DNA of 64,000 bases, from positions 248,001 to 312,000 of the forward strand of contig NZ_BMLQ01000004.1 of NCBI RefSeq assembly GCF_014645315.1, read 5' to 3'. The notes under the pieces were generated by a model. That model saw only the letters and a program-made list of their open reading frames with translations. It was not told where the DNA came from and did not search any database. A program made the translations under genes and the position numbers. Within the stretch, counting starts at the first letter, position 1; the number at the start of each line of letters is the position of its first letter. This stretch comes from Citricoccus zhacaiensis (GTDB taxonomy: Bacteria; Actinomycetota; Actinomycetes; Actinomycetales; Micrococcaceae). This document shows, one piece after another, positions 35,644 to 43,870 of the stretch.

Positions 35644-36528
35644 TCAGACGGCCCGGCGGCGTTCCAGGACCTTGTCCAGGTCCAGGGTGCGGTTGGCCGT
35701 GGCCTCGACCTTGGCGCGGTATTCCGCGGAGACCCCGGACTTCAGCTTGACGCCGGGGCTGGCCTGCGGCGCCTCGGGCTTGGCCATCGGAGCCGGCACC
35801 AGCCGGTGGGCCTCCTCGGCGTCCAGGTAGGTGGGACGCGGGACGGACGGAAGGGCGGAGGCACCCTCATCTGCCGCAGCGTCACGGGACACCTGTCCGG
35901 TGGCCGCCTGCTCGGTGCTCGTCGCGGCGGCCGGCTTCTCAGCCGGTGCCGTCGCGGCACCATGTCCGGAGGTGGAACCGGCGGCCGCATCGAACACCCG
36001 TGTCGGCCCGGTGGTGGGCACGGTTGACTCGGCTGCCGGCAGGGCGGGGTTCATGGCGTCATCGAAGGCGCTCTCGATCCGACGGTCCTTGCGCTTCTTG
36101 CGGTCCCGGAGGGCCAGGGCACGCAGGGTGGCCACGCCGGCCACAGCGACGGCTGCGGCGATGCCGGAGACCAGGAGGGTTCCCGCGCCGAACGCGGCGG
36201 CGATGCCGGCCCCGAGGAAGGTGAGGGTGGCCAGCAAGGCAACGGCGGCGATGATGGTCCGGTCCCACTTGACGCGGAAGCCGGCGGCAGAGTCCTTCGC
36301 GGCGTCCACGGGACGGGCATTGTTCCGAGGCATGGACTGGGCGGTGCGCTTCATGGTCTTCCTCCGGTGGCTCCTGGGCTGGGGCTCCTTGTTCGCCCTC
36401 CGGTAGATGGCTATCAACCACGCCACCACCAGTGCACACAGCACCAGTGATCCGTGCAGGTGAATGTCCGGAAGGTAGCCCAGTGCAAGGCTGAGCGACT
36501 CCTCAAGACTACCTGTGCCTGCATCCAC
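35644..36528 (-). CDS. SepX/GlpR-like divisome membrane protein (by position and topology)
   Basis: A 294-residue membrane protein: one helix at residues 28-43, a basic stretch, two adjacent helices at about 90-110 and 112-132, then a long charged/Ala-rich C-terminal domain. This topology and the neighbourhood (RimJ-like acetyltransferase directly upstream, 5-FTHF cyclo-ligase beyond) match SepX/GlpR, an actinobacterial division protein that partners Glp and FtsZ. Sequence similarity could not be tested. GTG start seven bases after TACCGT, a leaderless promoter. No ATG start fits. Confidence 0.6.
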   Translation of the reverse strand: MDAGTGSLEESLSLALGYLPDIHLHGSLVLCALVVAWLIAIYRRANKEPQPRSHRRKTMKRTAQSMPRNNARPVDAAKDSAAGFRVKWDRTIIAAVALLATLTFLGAGIAAAFGAGTLLVSGIAAAVAVAGVATLRALALRDRKKRKDRRIESAFDDAMNPALPAAESTVPTTGPTRVFDAAAGSTSGHGAATAPAEKPAAATSTEQAATGQVSRDAAADEGASALPSVPRPTYLDAEEAHRLVPAPMAKPEAPQASPGVKLKSGVSAEYRAKVEATANRTLDLDKVLERRRAV

Positions 36529-36609
36529 CCCTCAAACGGTACCGGCCGCGAACTACACCCGTGTGATTCAGCGCATTTTGTTGTCCGTGTCGCCGCGGAT
36601 TCGGGCTCG

Positions 36610-37239
36610 TCAGCGCCCCTCCCACCGGGCGAGCAGTCCCTCCGGGACCTCGGGAGAGGTCAGGGCATAGGCATCATGGTCTCGCCAGGCCCCGTCGATG
36701 TGCAGGAAGTCCCGGCGCATACCCTCGTGCCGGAAGCCGAGCTTCTCCACCACGCGCCGGCTGGGGCTGTTCTCCGGCCGGATGTTGATCTCCATCCGGT
36801 GCAGCCCGAGCGTACTGAAGCAGTAGTCGGTGGCCAGCGCCACGGCGGTCGGCACGAGCCCCTGCCCGGCCCGGGCCTGGTCGATCCAATAGCCCAGCGA
36901 CGCCGAGAGCGCCGAACCGCGCACGATCGAGGACACGCTCAACTGCCCGGCGATCACCGGCGCTCCGGCAGCGGACGTCCGCACGCAGATTAGCCACGGC
37001 AGCGCCGTCCCCTCCTTCCCGGAGCGGTTGAGGACCTTCACCATCTCGCCGTAGCTCTTCAGGGCGGTGGCCGGCTCAGGGTTGGTGGCGTCCCAGCGGC
37101 GGAGCCAGTCCCGGTTGCGGGCCCGCAGCGAGGTCCATTCCTCCTGGTCCCACCGGCGGAACGGTCGCAGCACGAGGTCCCCGTGTTCCAGGGACACGGG
37201 CCAGCGATGGGTCGTCCGTAGGGTGGCGGCAGGCGGCAT
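36610..37239 (-). CDS. GNAT N-acetyltransferase, RimJ-like
   Basis: A 209-residue GNAT enzyme. Family features: N-terminal LVLRPFRRWDQEEWTSLR, acetyl-CoA loop region in GYWIDQARAGQGLVPTAV, and HRMEINIRPENSPSRRVVEKLGF, the ribosomal-protein acetyltransferase pattern (RimJ/RimL). ATG at 37239 follows TAGGAT by seven bases (leaderless); 81 bases ahead of the SepX-like gene. In many actinobacteria rimJ lies between glp and sepX; here glp is not adjacent. Confidence 0.85.
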   Translation of the reverse strand: MPPAATLRTTHRWPVSLEHGDLVLRPFRRWDQEEWTSLRARNRDWLRRWDATNPEPATALKSYGEMVKVLNRSGKEGTALPWLICVRTSAAGAPVIAGQLSVSSIVRGSALSASLGYWIDQARAGQGLVPTAVALATDYCFSTLGLHRMEINIRPENSPSRRVVEKLGFRHEGMRRDFLHIDGAWRDHDAYALTSPEVPEGLLARWEGR

Positions 37240-37499
37240 GTGCCTGATCCTAGGTCCGAGAGGCGGTGCCCGTCCCCCGCCCCACGGCGGGGGCAGAACT
37301 TCGGGGCAGGGAAAAGTACTCATCCTCGCCCCGCAAAGTCGCCCCCCACAGCCGGGCGGTTGCGGGAGGGAGGCAGAATGGGAGCGTGTCGTTCAATGAG
37401 TCGTTCCACCAGTCAGCCTCCTCCCCGTCGCCGGAGGGAGGAGAGGCCCAGTACTCCGCATCCCTAACCGGGAACCGGGGCGAGAGCCCCGAGGAGGTG

Positions 37500-38180
37500 A
37501 TGAAGCACCGCAAACAGGATTTCCGCACCCTGTGGAGGGCCCGCCGGCGCGAGCTGGACCCGGCTGATCGGGCCGGCCAGTCTGCCGACCTGACCTCCAC
37601 CATCCTCGAGTGGTACCTCCCGCGGGCGCAGCACCGCCGCGTTGCCGCGGTGCTGTCCTATGGTGCCGAGCCGGACACCGGACCGCTGCTCGAGGCACTG
37701 CACGGGGCCGGCGTCGAGGTCCTGGTGCCCATCACGGAGCCCGAGCGGCAGCTGTCCTGGACCGCATGGTATCCCGGGGTGGAGGTGGCCCGCAGCCCGG
37801 TCGCGCCGATCGACGAACCGGTGGGCGAACGCCTCGGCGTGGAGACCATGGAGACGGTGGACCTCGTGCTGGTACCGGCTCAGGCGGTGGACACCCGCGG
37901 CTTCCGCCTGGGACAGGGCGGCGGCTACTACGACCGCTTCCTGGCCGCCCTGTACCGCCAGCGTTCCGCTTCGAGCACCTCCGGCACGTCCAGCGCTTCC
38001 AGCTCGGATGCCACCACCGTGCCCGACGCCGGCCCGGCGCCATCCGCGGTCCCGGTCACGGTGGCCGTGGTGTTCCGGCATGAGCTGATGACGCGGGGCC
38101 AGGTACCCTCATCCGAGTTCGACGAACCGGTCGACGGAGCCGTCACCGCCGACGGCTTCACGTGGTTCAGTCAGGTGTAG
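37500..38180 (+). CDS. 5-formyltetrahydrofolate cyclo-ligase
   Basis: A 226-residue 5-FCL (methenyl-THF synthetase), converting 5-formyl-THF to 5,10-methenyl-THF with ATP. Conserved: KHRKQDFRTLWRARRREL at the very start, VPAQAVDTRGFRLGQGGGYYDRFL, and a final HELM/P region. A 30-residue Ser/Thr/Ala insertion splits the last strand pair. ATG at 37500 is preceded by GAGGAGG (close spacing); an in-frame GTG at 37386 would add 38 low-complexity residues and is the alternative. Divergent from the RimJ-like gene; fmdB follows. Confidence 0.85.
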   Translation: MKHRKQDFRTLWRARRRELDPADRAGQSADLTSTILEWYLPRAQHRRVAAVLSYGAEPDTGPLLEALHGAGVEVLVPITEPERQLSWTAWYPGVEVARSPVAPIDEPVGERLGVETMETVDLVLVPAQAVDTRGFRLGQGGGYYDRFLAALYRQRSASSTSGTSSASSSDATTVPDAGPAPSAVPVTVAVVFRHELMTRGQVPSSEFDEPVDGAVTADGFTWFSQV

Positions 38181-38183
38181 ACT
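38178..38183 (+). promoter_or_regulatory. -10 TAGACT of the fmdB promoter
   Basis: TAGACT overlaps the stop codon of the cyclo-ligase gene (TAG at 38178-38180) and the first base of the CIRCE that follows. The -35 is weak. Transcription would start inside the CIRCE. Confidence 0.55.
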
Positions 38184-38209
38184 TGGCACTCGAAACGTGA
38201 GAGTGCCAA
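38183..38209. promoter_or_regulatory. CIRCE element (HrcA operator) upstream of fmdB
   Basis: TTGGCACTC and GAGTGCCAA form a perfect 9+9 bp inverted repeat with a 9-base spacer, the CIRCE format (TTAGCACTC-N9-GAGTGCTAA). It covers the probable transcription start, 17 bases before the fmdB GTG. The groES promoter in this window carries two CIRCEs of the same type. Confidence 0.9.
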
Positions 38210-38226
38210 ATCGAGAGGACCGTTCG

Positions 38227-38619
38227 GTGCCCACCTATGCCTACGCCTGCAAGGACTGCGGCCATGAGTTCGACATCGTCCAGTCGTTCACGGACGATTC
38301 GCTGACCGCCTGCCCCGAGTGCGAGGGCACCCTGCGGAAGAAGTTCAACTCCGTGGGCGTGGTGTTCAAGGGATCCGGTTTCTACCGCAATGATTCCCGC
38401 TCCGAGGGCTCCGGCTCCCAGGCCTCCTCCACGCTGGCTGCCGACAGTTCCTCAGGTGGTTCCTCGGACAGCGCTGCCTCAAGCGGGGCCTCCACCTCCT
38501 CTGATTCCGGCTCGTCATCGTCGCCGTCCACGTCAGGCGCTGCCGCGGCCTCCTCGTCCGGGTCCAGCGCGGCATCGTCCGGCTCCTCGGGCAGCTCCAC
38601 CTCGGGTACCGCTGCCTAG
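38227..38619 (+). CDS. FmdB-family zinc-ribbon protein
   Basis: A 130-residue protein. The first 60 residues are an FmdB zinc ribbon (PTYAYACKDCGHEF, Cys 8 and 11; CPECEG, Cys 29 and 32) ending FKGSGFYRNDSR. The remaining 70 residues are almost pure Ser/Ala/Gly. FmdB proteins are small putative regulatory zinc-ribbons of uncertain role. GTG start at 38227 follows GAGAGGA. The CIRCE directly upstream predicts heat-shock control. The gene follows the cyclo-ligase and precedes a CpaB/RcpC-like gene. Confidence 0.9.
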   Translation: MPTYAYACKDCGHEFDIVQSFTDDSLTACPECEGTLRKKFNSVGVVFKGSGFYRNDSRSEGSGSQASSTLAADSSSGGSSDSAASSGASTSSDSGSSSSPSTSGAAAASSSGSSAASSGSSGSSTSGTAA

Positions 38620-38715
38620 TTCCGCGCTCCTCCACAGCCGACCGCTGACGGCTGTGCCTCCACGGCTGAGGTGATCGCGGTGGCCGGGCCCGTCGCGTCC
38701 TGATGGGATCGTGGC

Positions 38716-39456
38716 ATGTCATCACCCACCGCCACGGCCCGGCGCTCCCGGGATTCCTCGCCACCGTCCCGATCCCGGAGACGACCCTCTCCTCGCCGTG
38801 AGCTGCGCCGCTACCGCCGCGCCGTGCGCCGACGGATGGCCACTCCCCCACCCCCACACCTCCTGGAGCGCGACGCCGGCCGGTCCCTTCTACCGGCCGA
38901 CGGATCCACCGACGCCGATGTCGCAGCGGCAACAGCCACCTCGCGGCGGCGCACCCGGCTGAAGCTGGCCCTGGCCTCCATCCCGCTCGTCCTGGCGGTC
39001 ATCCTGCTCCTGGTCAATGCCTTCGGCGGCCCGGACGGCCCGCGCGATTCAGGCGGTTCGGTCGGGCCGGAATCCCAGCAAGCCGGGGCAGCAACAGCAG
39101 CGGCCGGCGACGTCGCCGTGGCAGCGGTCCAGGAAGGTCATCGCCGAGCCCTTCCCGATGGTGGCCACGTTGTATCCGGAGAGACCGCAGGCAGGCCCGA
39201 GGTGCCGGCCGGGTATCGGGCCGTCGCCGTGAGGTTCGCGGGCCCCGACGCCGTGGACCTGGTGGCGGCCGGGGACCGCATTGACCTCGTGGGAACGGAC
39301 GGAAACGTGCTGGAGGCAGACGTCGAGGTGCTGCAGGACCGCTCCTCGGACCTGGCCACGGTGCTGGTCCTGGCCGTGGCTGAGGAACGCGCCGCGGAAC
39401 TGGCGGCGGCCGCGGTGAATCAGGACCTCACACTCCTGCTGACACCGGAAGCGTAG
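38716..39456 (+). CDS. Membrane-anchored CpaB/RcpC-like (SAF-type) protein
   Basis: A 246-residue protein with a very basic N-terminus (many Arg), one membrane helix at about 78-97 and an external domain. The part PAGYRAVAVRFAGPDAVDLV through VVNQDLTLLLTP-like C-terminus has the RcpC/CpaB pattern of Flp pilus assembly and SAF-like domains (VAAGDRIDLVGTDGNVLEADVEVL, then VLVLAVAEERAAELAAAA). No pilus genes are nearby, so an Flp role is not assumed. Start ATG at 38716 with TGGGAT six bases upstream. Confidence 0.7.
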   Translation: MSSPTATARRSRDSSPPSRSRRRPSPRRELRRYRRAVRRRMATPPPPHLLERDAGRSLLPADGSTDADVAAATATSRRRTRLKLALASIPLVLAVILLLVNAFGGPDGPRDSGGSVGPESQQAGAATAAAGDVAVAAVQEGHRRALPDGGHVVSGETAGRPEVPAGYRAVAVRFAGPDAVDLVAAGDRIDLVGTDGNVLEADVEVLQDRSSDLATVLVLAVAEERAAELAAAAVNQDLTLLLTPEA

Positions 39457-39462
39457 CCGGCG

Positions 39463-39720
39463 TCAGTCCCAGTGCGGGGGACGCTGTTCGAGCAGCCAGC
39501 GTTCACGTTCGGACAGGTTGCGCTGGTCTGAGGACCGGGCGTCGCGCTGGCCGGAGACCGATGGCATCGAGGGAGCTGACGTCGCCGTGGACTCACTGAC
39601 CGCCGGTTCGCCAAGGGTCGGCTCGGGCCCGTCGGCGGACGGCGGGCCGGTGCCGGGGGCGTCGGCCCGTCGGGGACGGCGACGGCGAGCAACCGGGCGT
39701 TCGGGGTCAGCGGGTGCCAT
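39463..39720 (-). CDS. Small hypothetical protein (85 aa)
   Basis: An 85-residue protein I do not recognise. N-terminal half is Arg/Pro/Ala-rich and probably disordered; the C-terminal NLSERERWLLEQRPPHWD is distinctive and likely the functional part. It overlaps the 3' end of the large helicase-like gene by 14 bases on the same strand, suggesting coupled translation. Also overlaps no gene on the other strand; the CpaB-like gene ends seven bases away. Real but function unknown. Confidence 0.6.
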   Translation of the reverse strand: MAPADPERPVARRRRPRRADAPGTGPPSADGPEPTLGEPAVSESTATSAPSMPSVSGQRDARSSDQRNLSERERWLLEQRPPHWD

Positions 39721-42700
39721 CGTCCTGGTGCTCGTCAGCGGTCGCATCCTGGTGCTCGTCAGCGGTCGCATCCTGGTGCTCGTCAGCGGTCGCGTCCTCA
39801 CGCTGCTGCTCAGCGGCGGCACCGTCGAAGACCGCACCGTCGAACACCGCGTCGGACGATCCGGCGCCCTCCGGGGACTCCGGTGAACCCACTGAGGACG
39901 GTGCCGGCATCGCGGCCTCGGGGAGGGTCAGCGGTTCCACCGGCCCGGGGCCGTCTTCGGCGGAGGGCAGGCCCAGGAAGTCGGCGATGGTCCGGGCGCA
40001 GCCGGCCGGGTCGGCGAAGACGTCAATGGTCCACAGGGCGTGGAAGCGCCAGCCGCTGCGCTCGAGCTGCTGCGGCACCTGACGGGACCGCTCGCGCACG
40101 GTCATCCGGCGGTACGCCTCGGAACCATCGGAGAACATGGCGACGGGAATCGCCTGTTCCGGGGAGGCCTGGACCTCCCAGGCAGGCAGGCCCAGGGGGT
40201 TCCAGACGGCCAGGTCGATGCTGCCGGCGAAGTCCGGCAGCACGGTGGCATGGCGCTGAGCGAGCCGCTCGGACAGGTCCGCCACCAGCGGGTCCCGCGG
40301 ACGCGGCGAGGTGGTGTGCCCGGTGTCCTTGAGGTAGGCCTCGAGCAGTCCGTAGAAGTCCGCGGCACCGTTGCCCAGCCGCTGCGGATCCAGATCGTCC
40401 GGATGCACGCAGGTCAGCACGTGCAGGTGCTGGCGCGCGCGGGTCAGGGCGGTGGCGTAGAGCTCCCGGCCACCGGCCTCGGAGAACGGCCCGAAGTGGT
40501 GCACCACGCGTCCGTGCGGGGTCCGGCCATAACCGAGGCTGAAGATGATGTGATCGCGGACCACGCCGTGGGCCCGGGCCATGGGGGCCACCACGAACGG
40601 CTCCCGGTCCCGGTTGAAGAAGGCGGCGGCCCACGGATTGTTGGGCAGGTTCAACCGGATCGCCTCGGCCACGCGGCGGGCATGCAGCGGGCTGGCGGTG
40701 ATGACGGCCAGCGAGGCGCCCGGGCGGTGGCGGATGTGCTCGAACACCAGGTCCATGGTCCGGTTGACCTCGGCCACGGTGGATTCCACGCCCTCGTCGC
40801 CAGCACCGGGCATGCCGGTCCCGCCGGGCAGGAATTCCACGCGCACCGGATGGTCCGCGCCGGTCAGCTCGGAGGCCCCGGGCAGCATGTCCAGCGTGGA
40901 GTCGTAGAGCTGTTCGCCCAGCAGACGGGTGAGCTTGCGCTCCAGCCCGCGGTGCATGGTGGTCAGCCGGACGCTCGGCAGCACCCTCATCAGAGCGGTG
41001 AAGGCCGAGTCCACCTCGCGCGGCAGCAGCACGGAGGCCGTCGGGTCCACGGAGACGTTGAAGGTCTTCGGCGATCCGGAGGTGCCGTCGCCGAAGGCCA
41101 CCACCTGCTTGCCGCGGCTGATCGCGCCCAGCGCCGTGCTGAGGGCGAGCGATTCAGCGTCCAGCAGCAGGACGGCGTCGAAGCCCATGTCTGCCGGGAA
41201 CTCGGCCAGGGCCAGCGGGGAGGTGGTCCACGCCGGCACCAGGGACTGGAGCAGTTCCGGCTCGAGGCCGGACAGCGACTCCGGGTCCGGGTTGCCGTCC
41301 TTGAGCAGGGAGCGCAGCACGCGGGCCGAGGCCCGGTGCATGCCGGCAGTCCTGGTCCACCGCTGGGCCATCGTCCAGTTCAGACGCTGACTGCCGCCTT
41401 CCAGGTGGGCGGTGTCCGCGAGGCGGTACTCCGCCTCGATCTTCCGCAGCGACTCGGCGTCCATCATGGCCAGGTAGTCGTCACCGGAGATCATCGCCTC
41501 GAGCGCGGACTGCCACCAGGCCAGCTCGAGTTCGGCCCGCAGCTGGTCCGTCGGGACTTCTCGCTGCTGCAGGTCCGCCATGAGTTCCTGGAGACCCTGT
41601 TCCCGCAGCTGGTCGCCGACGAGCGTGCGTTCGGGCAGCGTCTTGAGCGTGTCCTGGTCCGCCACGAGCCGGTCCAGGATCTGGCTGAGCTCGTCCACGG
41701 GCAGGTTCTCCAGCCGGCTAGCGTCCCGCCGCGGCTCGGCGAGGACCCGCTGCAAGCGGGCCATCTGACCGGCCACCTCGGCGCCCTTGGCGGAGAGGGC
41801 CTCCAGGCCGGCCGGCACCGAGGGATGACGCTTGCTGGTGGCCCAACGGGTCCACTCGGCGCGCTGGTCCTGCACGTCCACGAGGGCCTCGTGCAGATCG
41901 GAGACGTGGACGCCCGGGCGGATGTACTCCTTGGCCACGCGGCGGAGCCGGGAGCGGGTCATGGAGGACATCTCGACGCCGTGCTGCTTGCGCCACTGCC
42001 CGGAGGCCGTGGCGGAGATCAGGTCCGTGACCGGGCGGTCGAAGATGTCCGGGGTGAACTGGTCCAGGGAACCGCGGACTGCGGAGAGCAGGTGGATCTG
42101 GCGGACCCAGTCGGCGAAGGTCCCGCCGGTCGACAGCTGGGCCTGCTCGGTGGCCTGGTCCAGCTGCTCGCGCAGCACGGGCAGAGCGGCGGCCAGGTCC
42201 TCGGCCAGCCCGTAGGCGTCCTCGGTCTCCTGCACGTTGCGCAGCCGGGCCCCGTACCAGGGGCTCTCCGTGGAGGAGCGGGAGAAGGCCCCGAGTTCCC
42301 CGGCGCGGATGAACGTCGCGGCGGTCTCGTCACGGTTGACGGTGGCATCCAGCACGGAGCGCTTGAGGCGGACGGTGGTGGAGGGGGCCGGATCCATCGC
42401 GGTGAGAGAGGCCAGTGACTGCATGGCCTGGAAGGGTGAACAGCCCCAGCGTTCCCGCACATTGTGCAGACTGCGCAGGTGGTCCCGCAACTGGTGGCGG
42501 CGCTCCACGAGGGTGGCGTTGAGCCGGTTGGTTCCCGGTTCCTGGGCCCGCTCCACGCGCAGCAGGGCCTGGATGAGCTGACGGCGCATCAACTCGGGGG
42601 TGGCCGCAGCCGGGATGTCCAGCGCCAGCGAGTCCAGGTCCACGGATCCCAGACGGCGCCGGAGGTCGTCCAGGGTGGCGGTGCGCTCGGCCACCACGAG

Positions 42701-43705
42701 CACGCGCTTGCCGTCCCCGGCGAGCTGCGCCACGGCATTGGCCGCGGTCTGCGTCTGACCCGTGCCGGGAGGGGTGACGACCACCAGGTCGTGGCCGGCG
42801 GCAATGTGGTCGAGGGCCTGCTGCTGGGACGGGTCCGCATCGAGGATCAGGCTCTCCGCAGACGGGTCCCGCTCGTCGACCGGCGGCAGTCCCGTCTCCG
42901 GCAGTTCAGCACGGCGCGGGACCATACCCGAACCGGCGTCATACAGTGCGGAGACCACCGGATGGGTGGAGTCCACCACGTCCACGGAGGCGGTGTCCGC
43001 CAGGTCGGCGAAGGTGGACACGAGCAGGCGGTGCTCCACCACCAGCCCCCGGACCTCGCGTCCCTGCGAGCGCAGCAGCTCCATGGCGGGCATGGGCTCG
43101 AGCTTGGCGGTGGCGTAGGCGGCGCGCAGGTAGTCGTCCGCGTCCAGCACGATCCCGTGGTGGTCCCGGAAGTAGCGGGCCAGAGCGGGGTTGAGCCGGG
43201 CCCGGTCCGAGATCTGCAGCTCATAGTCGTCCTGCTCGCCCCGCAGCGTCAAGCTCAGCCGGGCCAGCATCACGGGTGCGGACATCTGCGTGGAGCGGCC
43301 GTCCTCGATGACGCGCCACGTCGCCAGGCCGGTGGCCAGGTACCCGACGTCGACGCCGCGGTCCTCGGCCAGCTCCTGGATCTTGCCGCGCAGCTGACGG
43401 GCCGCACCGCGGGCATGCATGAACGCGTCGGCGTCCCGCAGCAGGGTGGACAGGCGCGTGCGGCGCCCGGACATGAACTGGCTCAGCCCGGAGGGGTGGG
43501 AGTGCGAGATGTCGATGCTGTTCGCGCCGGACGGGGCGAAGCGCAGCATCGTGTCGTTCTCGGTGCCAGAGCCCAGCGAGGCCAGCCACGCCGGGAAGGT
43601 GAGGCGGGAGTCGGACTCGGCGGGGCCGTCGTCGGGCAGGCCCGTGTCCCTGCCCCCGTGGAGGCGAGGCGCCGCGGGGCTCTGCTGGGGGTCCTGCTCA
43701 GTCAC
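39707..43705 (-). CDS. Giant SF1-helicase/nuclease-like protein with degenerate catalytic motifs
   Basis: A 1332-residue protein with the plan of DUF4011-type SF1 helicases that end in an MTES_1575-like nuclease domain. Motif I region is TPPGTGQTQTAANAV: the Walker A Lys is Gln 317. Motif II is LLLDAESL (D849-A850-E851-S852) where DEAS is expected, and motif III reads VVAFGDGTSGSPKTF without the usual PKQLPP. Motifs V/VI (FSLGYGR, ALTRARQHLHVLT) look normal. The C-terminal domain keeps IDLAV and the trailing GWRFHALWTIDVF but has AMFSDG where AIECDG is expected. GTG start at 43705 follows AAGGA. Downstream of guaA by 165 bases. Confidence 0.85.
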   Translation of the reverse strand: MTEQDPQQSPAAPRLHGGRDTGLPDDGPAESDSRLTFPAWLASLGSGTENDTMLRFAPSGANSIDISHSHPSGLSQFMSGRRTRLSTLLRDADAFMHARGAARQLRGKIQELAEDRGVDVGYLATGLATWRVIEDGRSTQMSAPVMLARLSLTLRGEQDDYELQISDRARLNPALARYFRDHHGIVLDADDYLRAAYATAKLEPMPAMELLRSQGREVRGLVVEHRLLVSTFADLADTASVDVVDSTHPVVSALYDAGSGMVPRRAELPETGLPPVDERDPSAESLILDADPSQQQALDHIAAGHDLVVVTPPGTGQTQTAANAVAQLAGDGKRVLVVAERTATLDDLRRRLGSVDLDSLALDIPAAATPELMRRQLIQALLRVERAQEPGTNRLNATLVERRHQLRDHLRSLHNVRERWGCSPFQAMQSLASLTAMDPAPSTTVRLKRSVLDATVNRDETAATFIRAGELGAFSRSSTESPWYGARLRNVQETEDAYGLAEDLAAALPVLREQLDQATEQAQLSTGGTFADWVRQIHLLSAVRGSLDQFTPDIFDRPVTDLISATASGQWRKQHGVEMSSMTRSRLRRVAKEYIRPGVHVSDLHEALVDVQDQRAEWTRWATSKRHPSVPAGLEALSAKGAEVAGQMARLQRVLAEPRRDASRLENLPVDELSQILDRLVADQDTLKTLPERTLVGDQLREQGLQELMADLQQREVPTDQLRAELELAWWQSALEAMISGDDYLAMMDAESLRKIEAEYRLADTAHLEGGSQRLNWTMAQRWTRTAGMHRASARVLRSLLKDGNPDPESLSGLEPELLQSLVPAWTTSPLALAEFPADMGFDAVLLLDAESLALSTALGAISRGKQVVAFGDGTSGSPKTFNVSVDPTASVLLPREVDSAFTALMRVLPSVRLTTMHRGLERKLTRLLGEQLYDSTLDMLPGASELTGADHPVRVEFLPGGTGMPGAGDEGVESTVAEVNRTMDLVFEHIRHRPGASLAVITASPLHARRVAEAIRLNLPNNPWAAAFFNRDREPFVVAPMARAHGVVRDHIIFSLGYGRTPHGRVVHHFGPFSEAGGRELYATALTRARQHLHVLTCVHPDDLDPQRLGNGAADFYGLLEAYLKDTGHTTSPRPRDPLVADLSERLAQRHATVLPDFAGSIDLAVWNPLGLPAWEVQASPEQAIPVAMFSDGSEAYRRMTVRERSRQVPQQLERSGWRFHALWTIDVFADPAGCARTIADFLGLPSAEDGPGPVEPLTLPEAAMPAPSSVGSPESPEGAGSSDAVFDGAVFDGAAAEQQREDATADEHQDATADEHQDATADEHQDDGTR

Positions 43706-43870
43706 AGTTGTCCTTCCTGCCGCCGGCCGCTTCCCCGCCCTGCCCACGACGACGGCCGGTGCGGTGGGGCCGCGAGGCACCAATGCTTGTTTCCACGGTA
43801 CACAGGCGCACCGCGGATTCCCCCGAGGGAAACGGGCCGGTTCCCCGGCGCCCGCCTCCTGACGGGGGGC

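Noticed and set aside
37266..37499. Upstream extension of the cyclo-ligase
   Set aside because: The added residues are low-complexity and the family begins at about the ATG at 37500; the GTG at 37386 is kept only as an alternative.
40040..42418. Plus-strand 792-codon open frame
   Set aside because: Antisense to the helicase-like gene; Gly/Val/His-rich, no motif.
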